Made by a program: the position numbers and the translations under genes
Shown here: positions 1-6,455 of the stretch, in pieces
How the letters are laid out: every line of letters starts with the position of its first letter
Position numbering within the stretch: position 1 is the stretch's first letter
The notes under the pieces: generated by a model
The model's database searches: none
Seen by the model: the letters and a program-made list of their open reading frames with translations, nothing else
Told to the model about the DNA's origin: nothing
Assembly (NCBI GenBank): GCA_016256075.1
Contig: SDVU01000804.1
Location: 1-10,423, forward strand
Length of the DNA stretch: 10,423 bases
Source of the DNA: Dictyocoela muelleri
Taxonomy: Eukaryota > Microsporidia
Reading direction: 5' to 3'

Positions 1-1
1 G

Positions 2-124
2 GTTAACATTAGCTCCACAAAAATCACAAGCAAACCCAGGACTAATCAAGATCCCCCTTTCACATAAAAATAAATAGACATCAGTGTTATTAAAGGTTTT
101 TTTAATCATTTCTTTCAATATCAT
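2..124 (-). pseudogene. N-terminal end of a Merlin/ISXO2-like transposase, cut by the window edge
   Basis: The minus strand reads 41 codons from an ATG at 124 to the left edge without a stop. The fragment has a 'YLFLCERGILIS' stretch followed by a CDFC cysteine pair. This is the layout of the N-terminal zinc-ribbon region of IS1595/Merlin-type transposases, where a '[WF]L...GLL' segment precedes CxxC. The ATG is preceded by ACCCCT, the same CCC context seen before the host genes here. About 40 bp upstream lies GTCCACATTACCC (166-178), which resembles the GTCCACTTACGC end of the Merlin element at 8058-9118 and may be its terminal inverted repeat. The DDE catalytic core would lie left of base 1, so it cannot be said whether the copy is intact. 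The family call rests on a short fragment. Confidence 0.5.
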
Positions 125-165
125 AGGGGTTTTCTAAAAATCGACTTTTTGCCCCCTCCCAATAA

Positions 166-185
166 GTCCACATTACCCAATTTTC
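166..185 (-). repeat. Possible Merlin terminal inverted repeat
   Basis: GTCCACATTACCC lies about 40 bp before the ATG of the transposase fragment. It partly matches GTCCACTTACGCTAGAA, which ends the Merlin element at 9097-9113. The matching GTCCAC plus TTAC core and the similar distance to the start codon suggest the outer end of a related subfamily. The opposite end is outside the window, so it cannot be confirmed. Confidence 0.35.
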
Positions 186-647
186 TAATTATTTTTTTTT
201 AAAAAAAAATCTATATTGTCACCCCCATAGTCCCGTGACAAGTAATAGAGAAATTAAATAATGACTTTACAGGATTTTAAAATCTTCTAAAAAACTATAT
301 TTTTTATAGAAATATATTTCTTAAAAATCGAAAAGGATATTTTGTAAGACCAAAAAGCCGTGTTGTTAATTTTCATCTTATACAATACCTTTTTTGAAAT
401 AGAATGGCAAGATTCAATATATAAAATAGATATCGGGACATTATATTGCGTAAAAATATAATTATTTCTTCATTATTAATTCAAGAAAAATATTTTTAAT
501 TTTAATTCATTGTGGGATTTAATTTTATTCAGTTTTTTTCATTTGGAGGAAAAACTTGATAGATCTAAATATAAAGTATGTGTACCCTACTTAGTATTTG
601 TATATCTCTAAAATAGTCTAAAACACAACTGTGCTATTGTCAATAAA
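186..647. other. AT-rich spacer, no gene seen
   Basis: No open frame of meaningful length and no RNA gene is recognised. The stretch holds homopolymer runs of T and A and has no resemblance to the repeats further along. Confidence 0.5.
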
Positions 648-825
648 ATTAAATATCTGTAGATAACACATAAATCTGCCATACAACACTATTTTGCAAT
701 ATGATATTTTTTATAAAGAATTTTACGATTTTATACTCTAAACACAATGAAAACTCTTACTTTAAATATCATATTGCAAAATAGTGTTGTATGGCAGATT
801 TATGTGTTATCTACAGATATTTAAT
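648..825. repeat. Perfect 62-bp inverted repeat (long palindrome)
   Basis: Bases 648-709 and 764-825 are perfect reverse complements over 62 bp, separated by a 54-base AT-rich loop. The arms contain AAATCTGCCATACAACAC and are framed by TTAA (TTAAATATCTG on the left, CAGATATTTAA on the right). No protein is encoded. It has the shape of a foldback or MITE-type element. Transcribed, it would give a very stable hairpin. The absence of any mismatch in an AT-rich, drifting region implies recent origin, gene conversion between the arms, or selection. Confidence 0.9.
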
Positions 826-1044
826 CTTAAAAACAATATACTGTTGGGTTTGGAAATATGTTAGAAATAGACGTATACTAAGTTCAAAATTATTTTTTTT
901 TTTTGAAAACAAAAATAAATTTATCATGTGTTGCTATGAAATACTGGCTCTTGGCAAAAAATCGTTATAATTAAACAATACAACATTTGATTATTTATAT
1001 ACTGAAAATAACCATAATTTCATATCGCAAAGACACCACCAATG

Positions 1045-1300
1045 TTTTTTTAGACCGCTGTTCTAGTGCGCCAGTAATGTCATAAATACTGCCTAGAGCT
1101 CCAACTGTATGCGCGATTTTTGTTGTATCACTGAAACAGTAAAAAACAGAAAATTAGTGGTTATTTAATGATTTTTACTACATATATAACCGAGATGTGA
1201 ACCATGCTCATCTCCAGATCTATTAGAGTCCCACTATGCTTCATTATCAGGTTAGATGGTCTCTTTATTTAGCTATACCACACTGGAACAACAATATATT
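1045..1300 (-). mobile_element. 3' part of a SINE-like repeat copy
   Basis: Read on the minus strand, this starts GTTGTTCCAGTGTGGTATAG and follows the copy at 6595-6850 in order. It shares the CTGATAATGAAGCA-like block, GGAGATGAGC and CATCTCGG, CCACTAATTT, and finally AAAATCGC.CATACAG.TGG. Divergence is substantial, with many small indels. The tRNA-like head expected to the right of 1300 is not recognisable, so this is either a 5'-truncated insertion or an old copy whose head has decayed. The 3' boundary is uncertain. Confidence 0.7.
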
Positions 1301-2115
1301 AAAGATTAAAAATTCCAATAAATATTTGGTTCCAATCTTTTTCCCTATAGGAGGGAACCCGCTCCCTTATGATTAATATAAAACTTGAATATATGAAAAA
1401 AAACGAAGTTCTAAATCAATATTGATAGATTTTATAAAATATCGATGATTTCTGTGTGAAATCATGTATTAAATTGTTGCACAGATTTTATGATGAGTAT
1501 AAAAAACAATCGATTTTACAGTCTAGCTTTTCTATCTATAATCTCTCTGAATTTTATTAATACGTTTTAATTAAATTTTTTTCCTGATTTTGAAATTAGA
1601 CAGGAAGTGTGATTACTCGTTTTTTACTCATTTTTTACGAATTTGAGTTACTTTATCTCTTACATTGGAATAAATCAAGAAGTTTGTAATATAAAAAGAT
1701 ATTTTTAAATAATTATTTTATTATTAACTTTTAAAACCTGACAAATCATTCACCTCTAAAATAATAGAGTAATTATGAAACAGGTTCAGGTTAAGTACTT
1801 AAAACCACGCGGTAAGTGGCAACTTATCTCTCCAAAGCAATTTAAATTAATGGATGTAAAAAAATGTTAAAATGGTGACTTTAATTATTAAATTAATATC
1901 TGACTTGTTATTTTATGAATAGGGGAAAAGCCGACAGTTTTAATAATGTGAGAAAACCCCGATCAGAGACAAATATTTTATCATCTCAAAAAAAACAGGG
2001 TTAAACATTTTTTCTAAATAAATAAAATCCGCGAATTTAGACTCAAAAATTATCAAACTTTCTAGATTTAATAATTTTGAAATTTTGAAAGATTTGAATA
2101 AACGAACAAAAATAA
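1301..2115. other. AT-rich spacer, no gene seen
   Basis: About 800 bases lie between the repeat copy and the 3' end of the BET4-like gene. No long open frame or clear RNA gene is seen. A short GC-richer patch near 1330-1375 contains GGTTCC and GGGAACC as small inverted arms. A patch at 1780-1835 (GGTTCAGGTTAAG, CCACGCGGTAAGTGG) is less AT-rich than its surroundings but was not identified. Confidence 0.45.
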
Positions 2116-3243
2116 TTATTCTAATTCACGTAGAATATGAATTTCATCATTTCTTATCATTTCATAATATTCTTTTCTAATCGTATCAATTTCGATAAGC
2201 TTTTCAATAATTATTCCTCGTTCATCTTTATTTAATACATTTAATTTCTCCAGTAACGCAAACTTACAAGAACCATTAATTTCCAAGACCTTTTCAATGA
2301 AGGGATCAACAATTTGGTCATAAATAAATAAAAACTTTTTGCGAATACCATTAAAAATAATTTCAATTTTATCATTCAATGAGATTTTAAAATTAATTTT
2401 TATAAACGGCAATTCAAATTCAACATTAACATTAATTTTAATCTTCTTTGACTTTCTTTCAACAAAAATTAATAATTCATCAGAAAATGGCTTTTCAAAA
2501 ATTATCGTAAAATATTCACGAAATAATTTTATATGCGTTTTTCTGTCAATCTCTTTTTTTGTTGTATACGCGAGCCATAGACCTTCATTTTCGGGATTTT
2601 TTAAAATTAATGCTTTTATATCAAAAATATCTTCATTTTTATTTAAATTTTCCACGTCGTTTAAATTTTCATTATTATTTAAATTCTCACGATTGTTTGA
2701 ATAGTTATTTAAATTTTCATGGTCGTTTAAATTTTCATTGTTATTTAAATTTTTATCAGACCCCATCCTTTCATAAATCTGGATTAATTCATGAAGTGCA
2801 GAATAATTTTCGACATTGTTTTTAAAAAGCTGAATAAATAAATTTTTACCTATTCCTAAAAACCTCATATACCCATAACAATGAAAATTTCTATCATCAT
2901 GACTTAAAATACTCATCATAAGAAATTCTTCGTCTTTTTTAATTAGATCATCTAAAAGACCTTGTTCACACAAATTCTTCATTATGAATTCTCTATGGTA
3001 CCATACTTGATATGATTTTGGATTTTCTTCAATACATGTGTTAGTTAGTTCATATTGACTTTTACAAGTTTCAATAAAATTTTTACTGTTGCTTTTCATT
3101 TTTAATAATCTTTCTTTAAGAATTGACCAATATTTGTAATTATCAGGCATGATTTTAAGAATTTCTTCGACATTTTCAATTGGATTTTTTAAATAAATAT
3201 TTAATTTTGTCAAAATTTCATCTTCCTGGCTGGAATCGTTCAT
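2116..3243 (-). CDS. BET4: Rab geranylgeranyltransferase alpha subunit (BET4-like)
   Basis: This is the alpha subunit of the type II geranylgeranyltransferase, which with its beta subunit attaches geranylgeranyl groups to C-terminal cysteines of Rab GTPases in the cytosol. The 375-residue protein shows the family's helical PPTA repeats: NYKYWSILKERL (35-46), SYQVWYHREFIM (77-88), DDRNFHCYGYMRF (116-128), a weaker NYSALHELIQIYERM (146-160) and NEGLWLAY (219-226). DDRNFHC matches the BET4 form (DERNFHCW) better than the farnesyltransferase alpha form (D.KNYHAW). The C-terminus (about 320-365) fits the family's final helices. Residues 164-204 are an Asn/Glu/Leu low-complexity insertion between repeats. 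The start is supported by ACCCCAA directly before the ATG and AAAATTTTT just upstream. It stands alone, with long spacers on both sides. Confidence 0.85.
   Translation of the reverse strand: MNDSSQEDEILTKLNIYLKNPIENVEEILKIMPDNYKYWSILKERLLKMKSNSKNFIETCKSQYELTNTCIEENPKSYQVWYHREFIMKNLCEQGLLDDLIKKDEEFLMMSILSHDDRNFHCYGYMRFLGIGKNLFIQLFKNNVENYSALHELIQIYERMGSDKNLNNNENLNDHENLNNYSNNRENLNNNENLNDVENLNKNEDIFDIKALILKNPENEGLWLAYTTKKEIDRKTHIKLFREYFTIIFEKPFSDELLIFVERKSKKIKINVNVEFELPFIKINFKISLNDKIEIIFNGIRKKFLFIYDQIVDPFIEKVLEINGSCKFALLEKLNVLNKDERGIIIEKLIEIDTIRKEYYEMIRNDEIHILRELE
2632..2754 (-). repeat. Degenerate tandem repeat coding an Asn-rich insert in BET4
   Basis: About 120 bp of imperfect 18-21 bp units, reading TTTAAATTTTCA(T)... 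on the plus strand, encode repeated ENLN[ND]xx blocks (residues 164-204). The reading frame is kept throughout. The insert sits between two helical repeats of the prenyltransferase fold, where a loop could tolerate it. It probably arose by replication slippage in AT-rich DNA. Confidence 0.8.
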
Positions 3244-3265
3244 TTGGGGTTATTAAAATTTTTGT
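3244..3265 (-). promoter_or_regulatory. CCC-type and AAATTT-type start signals of BET4
   Basis: On the minus strand, CCCC (3246-3249) lies two bases before the ATG, and AAAAATTTT (3255-3263) lies about 10-20 bases before it. This pair is the start-site signature described for microsporidian genes with very short 5' leaders. It supports the chosen start. Confidence 0.6.
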
Positions 3266-3348
3266 TATAAATTAAAAAGGATTTCAGGTAAGGTAAATAA
3301 AAAAAATGATATTTCATTTGAAAATAGTATAAATTTAGATAAAAATAC

Positions 3349-3401
3349 AATAAGAATAAAAAATATAATAAGAATAAAAATATAATAAGAATAAAAAATA
3401 T
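3349..3401. repeat. Short AT tandem repeat
   Basis: About three units of AATAAGAATAAAAA(A)TAT, 17-18 bp each, occur upstream of the BET4-like gene. Simple slippage repeat; no function is visible. Confidence 0.75.
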
Positions 3402-3566
3402 ATCATTGTGCTATGAAATTAATAGTCTCTTTACCGTCTATTTATATAAAACTTGGATTCTTTTTGATTAAAAAAATATATTTAAAATTCAAACTAATTT
3501 AATAAAAAGGTATAAAAAATAATTAGGTGCATAAAAATATATATACATGTTAAATTTAATTGTCAA

Positions 3567-3970
3567 ATAGAAAGCCGTTTTCAACTTAGTCTTTAGACTT
3601 ACTGTTCTTGATGTTCAATTTAACACGTCACTTCTAAACTATCCAAAGTAAGTTTTATAACGACTTTTATTTTAGCAATGATTCAGCAAAAGAAGTAATT
3701 ATAGGCTTTTCATGAATTTTTGGTTCTATTTTTTTATCGATATTCATTATTACACCTATATGAGTTCTTTTAATTCTCTATAAAAAATTTGACGCATTCA
3801 TAATCAGCTATACCACACTGGAACAACTGTATATTACTGTTATAGTTATGATACTTAATATCATTTTCGATTATTCATCAAAATGACTTTAAAAATGAAC
3901 TATGGTTTTTAAATTTTACATTCAAGAGTGTTAATCATCGAGAATCTGATCCATTTTTAACTTATCACAA
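3567..3970 (-). mobile_element. Full-length SINE-like repeat copy with tRNA-like head
   Basis: Read on the minus strand, the 5' head (near 3970 down to 3890) has TCTCGATGATTAACACTC, which aligns with the A-box region TAGCTTAGTGGTTAACACTC of the copy at 6456. The B-box is degenerate. The body follows with CAGTTGTTCCAGTGTGGTAT (3805-3830). The 3' end carries ACTTACTTTGGATAGTTTAG and ends with ACATCAAGAACA, as in the copy ending near 6181. It forms the left partner of an inverted pair around the MZT1/ferredoxin genes, with 93 identical bases (3846-3938 against 5208-5300). Length is about 400 bp. Confidence 0.7.
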
Positions 3971-4569
3971 TAAATTTGACCATAAAATTCAATATATTTT
4001 AGACAATTAAGTTTGTATTCTCTATTCGAGATAATATTCATAAATAACCCTTTAAAAACGAACAAAATTTGATAAATATAGCATTATTAATGGCCTAGAT
4101 TTATTTATTTATACAAAATAACCTTTATGAAAAGCAAACCTCTTTGTAATTGCCGATTTTTTACAATAATGTTATTTATATAATAATTAAAAGACTAAAT
4201 AAAAGTAAAATAATTCTTAAAAGTCTAAATAATTATTATATCGAGCATTTATACTTCTCACTTTTAATCAGAACTAATTGAATATTTTTATATTAAGTCA
4301 TAGACATAAAAGGTGTGTTAAATGAATTAAAAAATAGATTTAGCAATGAATACAATAAAAATAGTTCGAGTGAATTGAATATTATTTATTTTGATCTTTA
4401 TTAAACCTAAAATTTAGGTTAATAATTAATAAGTAAGCGATATAGATATCACCGGTAATATAATTTTAGGTAAGAAAGAGCATGTATAATAAAAATGAAT
4501 ATTCATCATTATAGAAATATAATTTTATTGTTTATAACGTGAACAAATTCAGGGTAATTTTTTTTAACG
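3971..4569. other. AT-rich spacer, no gene seen
   Basis: About 600 bases lie downstream of the MZT1-like gene. A small internal repeat (AGACTAAATAA and AGTCTAAATAATTATTATA, 4190-4240) is the only structure noted. No coding frame or RNA gene is supported. Confidence 0.45.
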
Positions 4570-4758
4570 TCAATCTTTCATTAATTCAAAATAAATATCT
4601 TTAATTGAATCAACAGAAAGCCCCGAATTTATAAGTCCATAAATTCTCTTAACGATTGATTTATTCATGGGTATACCAAGTTCAGCTGCTATTGATATCA
4701 TTAAATTAATTTTTTCATCATTTGAACAAAAATTTTTGCTTTTATCTTTAGAATTCAT
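4570..4758 (-). CDS. MZT1: Mozart1-like protein (gamma-tubulin complex partner)
   Basis: This 62-residue protein fits the mitotic-spindle organizing protein 1 (Mozart1) family, small helical proteins that bind the N-terminus of a gamma-tubulin complex protein and help recruit the complex to the spindle pole. The match is spread along the chain: 'INLMISIAAELGIPMNKSIV' (18-37) occupies the place of the family's 'L.EISNILNTGLD.ETL' helix. 'RIYGLINSGLSVDSIKDIYF' (39-58) corresponds to 'CVRL.E.GVNPEALA.VI.EL'. Length agrees with the family (about 60-90). ACCC sits directly before the ATG and AAATTTTT just upstream, inside the 3' end region of the ferredoxin gene 22 bp away. No signal peptide or membrane segment is seen. 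The assignment rests on pattern and size, because the family is short and diverged. Confidence 0.7.
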   Translation of the reverse strand: MNSKDKSKNFCSNDEKINLMISIAAELGIPMNKSIVKRIYGLINSGLSVDSIKDIYFELMKD

Positions 4759-4775
4759 GGGTATTTAAAAATTTA
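4759..4775 (-). promoter_or_regulatory. CCC-type and AAATTT-type start signals of MZT1
   Basis: CCC (4759-4761) touches the ATG, and AAATTTTT (4767-4774) follows upstream on the minus strand. Both lie in the 22-bp gap to the ferredoxin stop, so this gene either has its own minimal promoter there or is read from overlapping transcripts, as known in compact microsporidian genomes. Confidence 0.55.
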
Positions 4776-4780
4776 TTTAT

Positions 4781-5143
4781 TTAATGAGGTTTAGGAACAA
4801 AACCATCTACTGCAAAATTTCTAGTCGCTTTGGGTATTTCAAAAACCATATCTTTTATTTTTTCATCAATTTTTATTTGACAAGCTAATCTACTATTATC
4901 ACGCACATCGTATGCCTGATCTAACATGTCATACTCACGATCACTTGGTTGTGAAAATTTAAATAGTCTTTTATCTGCATATACTTGACATGTAGAACAT
5001 GCAAGATTTCCTTCACATGCACCTACTAAGTCAATTTTGTTTTTATGAGCAGTATTTAATATTGTATCACCAATCTTCCCAATTACTGGGATAAGTTTGC
5101 CATATTGTTTGAAAAAGAAATTTGTTACTTTTTCTATTGTCAT
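4781..5143 (-). CDS. YAH1: Mitosomal 2Fe-2S ferredoxin (adrenodoxin type)
   Basis: This is an electron carrier for iron-sulfur cluster assembly, receiving electrons from a ferredoxin reductase and passing them to the Isu/Nfs machinery in the mitosome. The 120-residue protein has the vertebrate-type ferredoxin cysteines C43, C49, C52 and C88 (CX5CX2CX35C), in GACEGNLACSTC and RLACQIKI. It ends in VDGFVPKPH, a tail typical of mitochondrial adrenodoxin/Yah1 proteins. The acidic partner-binding segment REYDMLDQAYDVRDNSR (69-85) is present. It is shorter than yeast Yah1 (about 170 residues) because little or no cleavable presequence precedes the fold. The first 20 residues, with FFFKQYGK, would have to act as the mitosomal signal. 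The start has CCCTACAA before the ATG and AAATTT upstream. A SINE-like copy begins only about 50 bp upstream, so the promoter must be very short. Confidence 0.92.
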   Translation of the reverse strand: MTIEKVTNFFFKQYGKLIPVIGKIGDTILNTAHKNKIDLVGACEGNLACSTCQVYADKRLFKFSQPSDREYDMLDQAYDVRDNSRLACQIKIDEKIKDMVFEIPKATRNFAVDGFVPKPH

Positions 5144-5166
5144 TTGTAGGGATCATTGAAATTTAT
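5144..5166 (-). promoter_or_regulatory. CCC-type and AAATTT-type start signals of ferredoxin
   Basis: CCC (5149-5151) lies five bases before the ATG, and AAATTT (5159-5164) lies 15-20 bases before it, on the minus strand. It supports the ATG at 5143 rather than a longer protein. The whole upstream region before the repeat at 5194 is only about 50 bp. Confidence 0.6.
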
Positions 5167-5301
5167 AATTTTATTTAAAAGTAGAATTTTTAAGGCCAAA
5201 TAGCTCAATGATTAACACTCTTGAATGTAAAATTTAAAAACCATAGTTCATTTTTAAAGTCATTTTGATGAATAATCGAAAATGATATTAAGTATCATAA
5301 G

Positions 5302-5381
5302 TATATCAGTAATATACAGTTGTTCCAGTGTGATATAGCTTATTATGAATTAGTCAAAATTTTTATAGCGAAACAGAAGTG
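5302..5381 (+). repeat. 80-bp direct repeat, left copy
   Basis: It starts TATATCAGTAATATACAG and ends GAAACAGAAGTG. It matches 5924-6003 with three mismatches out of 80 and no gap. It flanks the segment 5382-5923, is too long for a normal transposon target duplication, and implies a local duplication or recombination event. Confidence 0.9.
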
Positions 5382-5385
5382 GGGC

Positions 5386-5909
5386 GGCGTCAACTCGCCT
5401 TTTTATAAATGTATCAACTCGCCATAGAGTTTTTTTTGGTTATAGGTTATATATTAATATATAATTAAGCCATAAAACTCATTGGTTAACCATATTGAAT
5501 GTAACATTAAAGCATCTGGTCCGAATCTCGGTGACCTAACATTATTAAATAATTGATGTTTAAATTAATCGGTGAATAGATATAGAGTTATACTATTAAT
5601 ATATAGTTCATATGGTGAGGTTATGACTGATTAAGACCTGGTCTAATATGACAATATGGCAGGAGGGTCTCCTTTAGGTGTGGCGATGAGTGTGGTAACG
5701 CATCTCGCGATTGTTAAAGAAATTAAAATATTTGAAATAGCCTCTTATGGTTCGACGTCAAGTCGCCATATGTCGATCCCCCCTCTTCCTTCCAGATTAT
5801 TATTAATAATTTTAAATTTTTTGTAAAGATCATTTTTTTTTCAATAACTCTGTGGCGAGTTGACGCATTTATAAAAAAAGCGAGTTGTCGTCAACTCGCC
5901 ATATGGCAG
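5386..5909. mobile_element. MITE-like segment with terminal inverted repeats
   Basis: The left arm 5388-5430 (GTCAACTCGCC, then TTTTTATAAATGTATCAACT, then CGCCATAGAGTT) is the inverse of the right arm 5845-5890 (AACTCTGTGGCGAGTTGACG, then CATTTATAAAAAAAGCGAGT), at about 85-90 percent over 43-44 bp. The motif GTCAACTCGCC recurs at least six times in both orientations, including a hairpin GCGAGTTG-TCGT-CAACTCGC at 5880-5899 and an internal copy near 5757. It encodes no protein. A SINE-like copy lies inside it. This fits a non-autonomous DNA element, though the flanking 80-bp duplication is not its usual mark. Confidence 0.6.
5466..5720 (+). mobile_element. SINE-like repeat copy inside the MITE-like segment
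   Basis: The head GCCATAAAACTCATTGGTTA and a good B-box GGTCCGAATCTC (near 5517-5528) align with the tRNA-like head of the copy at 6456. The core then reads GACTGATTAAGACCTGGTCT, followed by AATATGACAATATGGCAGG, GTGTGG-GATGAGTG and ACGCATCTCG. The CAGTTGTTCCAGTG block is strongly changed (TAGTTCATATGGTG). The 3' third is missing or decayed after about 5715. Confidence 0.65.
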
Positions 5910-5923
5910 GTTGATGCCAAGCC

Positions 5924-6003
5924 TATATCAGTAATATACAGTTGTTCCAGTGTGATATAGCATATTATGAATTAGTTAAAATTTTTATAGTGAAACAGAA
6001 GTG
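5924..6003 (+). repeat. 80-bp direct repeat, right copy
   Basis: Partner of 5302-5381 (77 of 80 identical). It also marks where the interrupted SINE-like copy resumes. Confidence 0.9.
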
Positions 6004-6455
6004 ACTCTCATTGATTGGAGATGAGCGTGGTATCTAATATTGATAAAAAAAAGTAGTAGTACTATACAATTTATAAAAAGTCTATAATTATTTCTACCCT
6101 GATGAGTCATAGGTAAAACAAAAACCAAAATACTTACTTTGGATATTTTAGAAGTGACGTGTAACTTTAATATCAAGAACAATAGGTATAAAAAGAAAGT
6201 TTAAAGAAAACACACAAGGTTGAGGATATTATCAGTACGTATATATTTATGAGTTAATAATATTATACATTTATTTTTCTTGATATATGTTAATTGAGTC
6301 AAATTGTGTGCCTTATTCTGGTAATATACTATATATCATTGATTTAATGATACTCACAGTATCTTGTCTCACGTTTTTTTAAATTTTTATGTTAGCCGGG
6401 TGTTATACCTATATTCACCGTATGTTAAATTTGGATCGTTTTTCTCATGAAATAT

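Larger units (their letters stand above)
5194..6190 (+). mobile_element. SINE-like repeat copy split by a nested insertion
   Basis: The 5' part (5194-5381) has the tRNA-like head GGCCAAATAGCTCAATGATT and the core CAGTTGTTCCAGTGTGATAT. It stops at GAAACAGAAGTG. The 3' part resumes at 5924-6190, where the last 80 bases of the left part are repeated (5924-6003) and the body then continues to ACTTACTTTGGATATTTTAG and ATATCAAGAACA, matching the 3' end of the minus-strand copy at 3567-3970. Without the intervening 5382-5923 and one copy of the 80-bp repeat, the length is close to that copy (about 375 against 400 bp). The spaced pieces are therefore read as one element interrupted later. Confidence 0.65.

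Noticed and set aside
1325-1375. Possible isolated B-box (GGTTCCAATC) followed by a T-run as an RNA gene end
   Set aside because: No A-box at a suitable distance and no tRNA fold; too little to call.
2339-2825. Two plus-strand open frames (121 and 88 codons) opposite BET4
   Set aside because: They are antisense shadows of the conserved minus-strand gene. Their Phe/Leu/Asn-rich content mirrors the Asn-rich repeat, and they have no CCC start context.
5985-6182. 65-codon minus-strand open frame
   Set aside because: It lies inside the antisense of a SINE-like repeat copy and shows no family resemblance or start signal.
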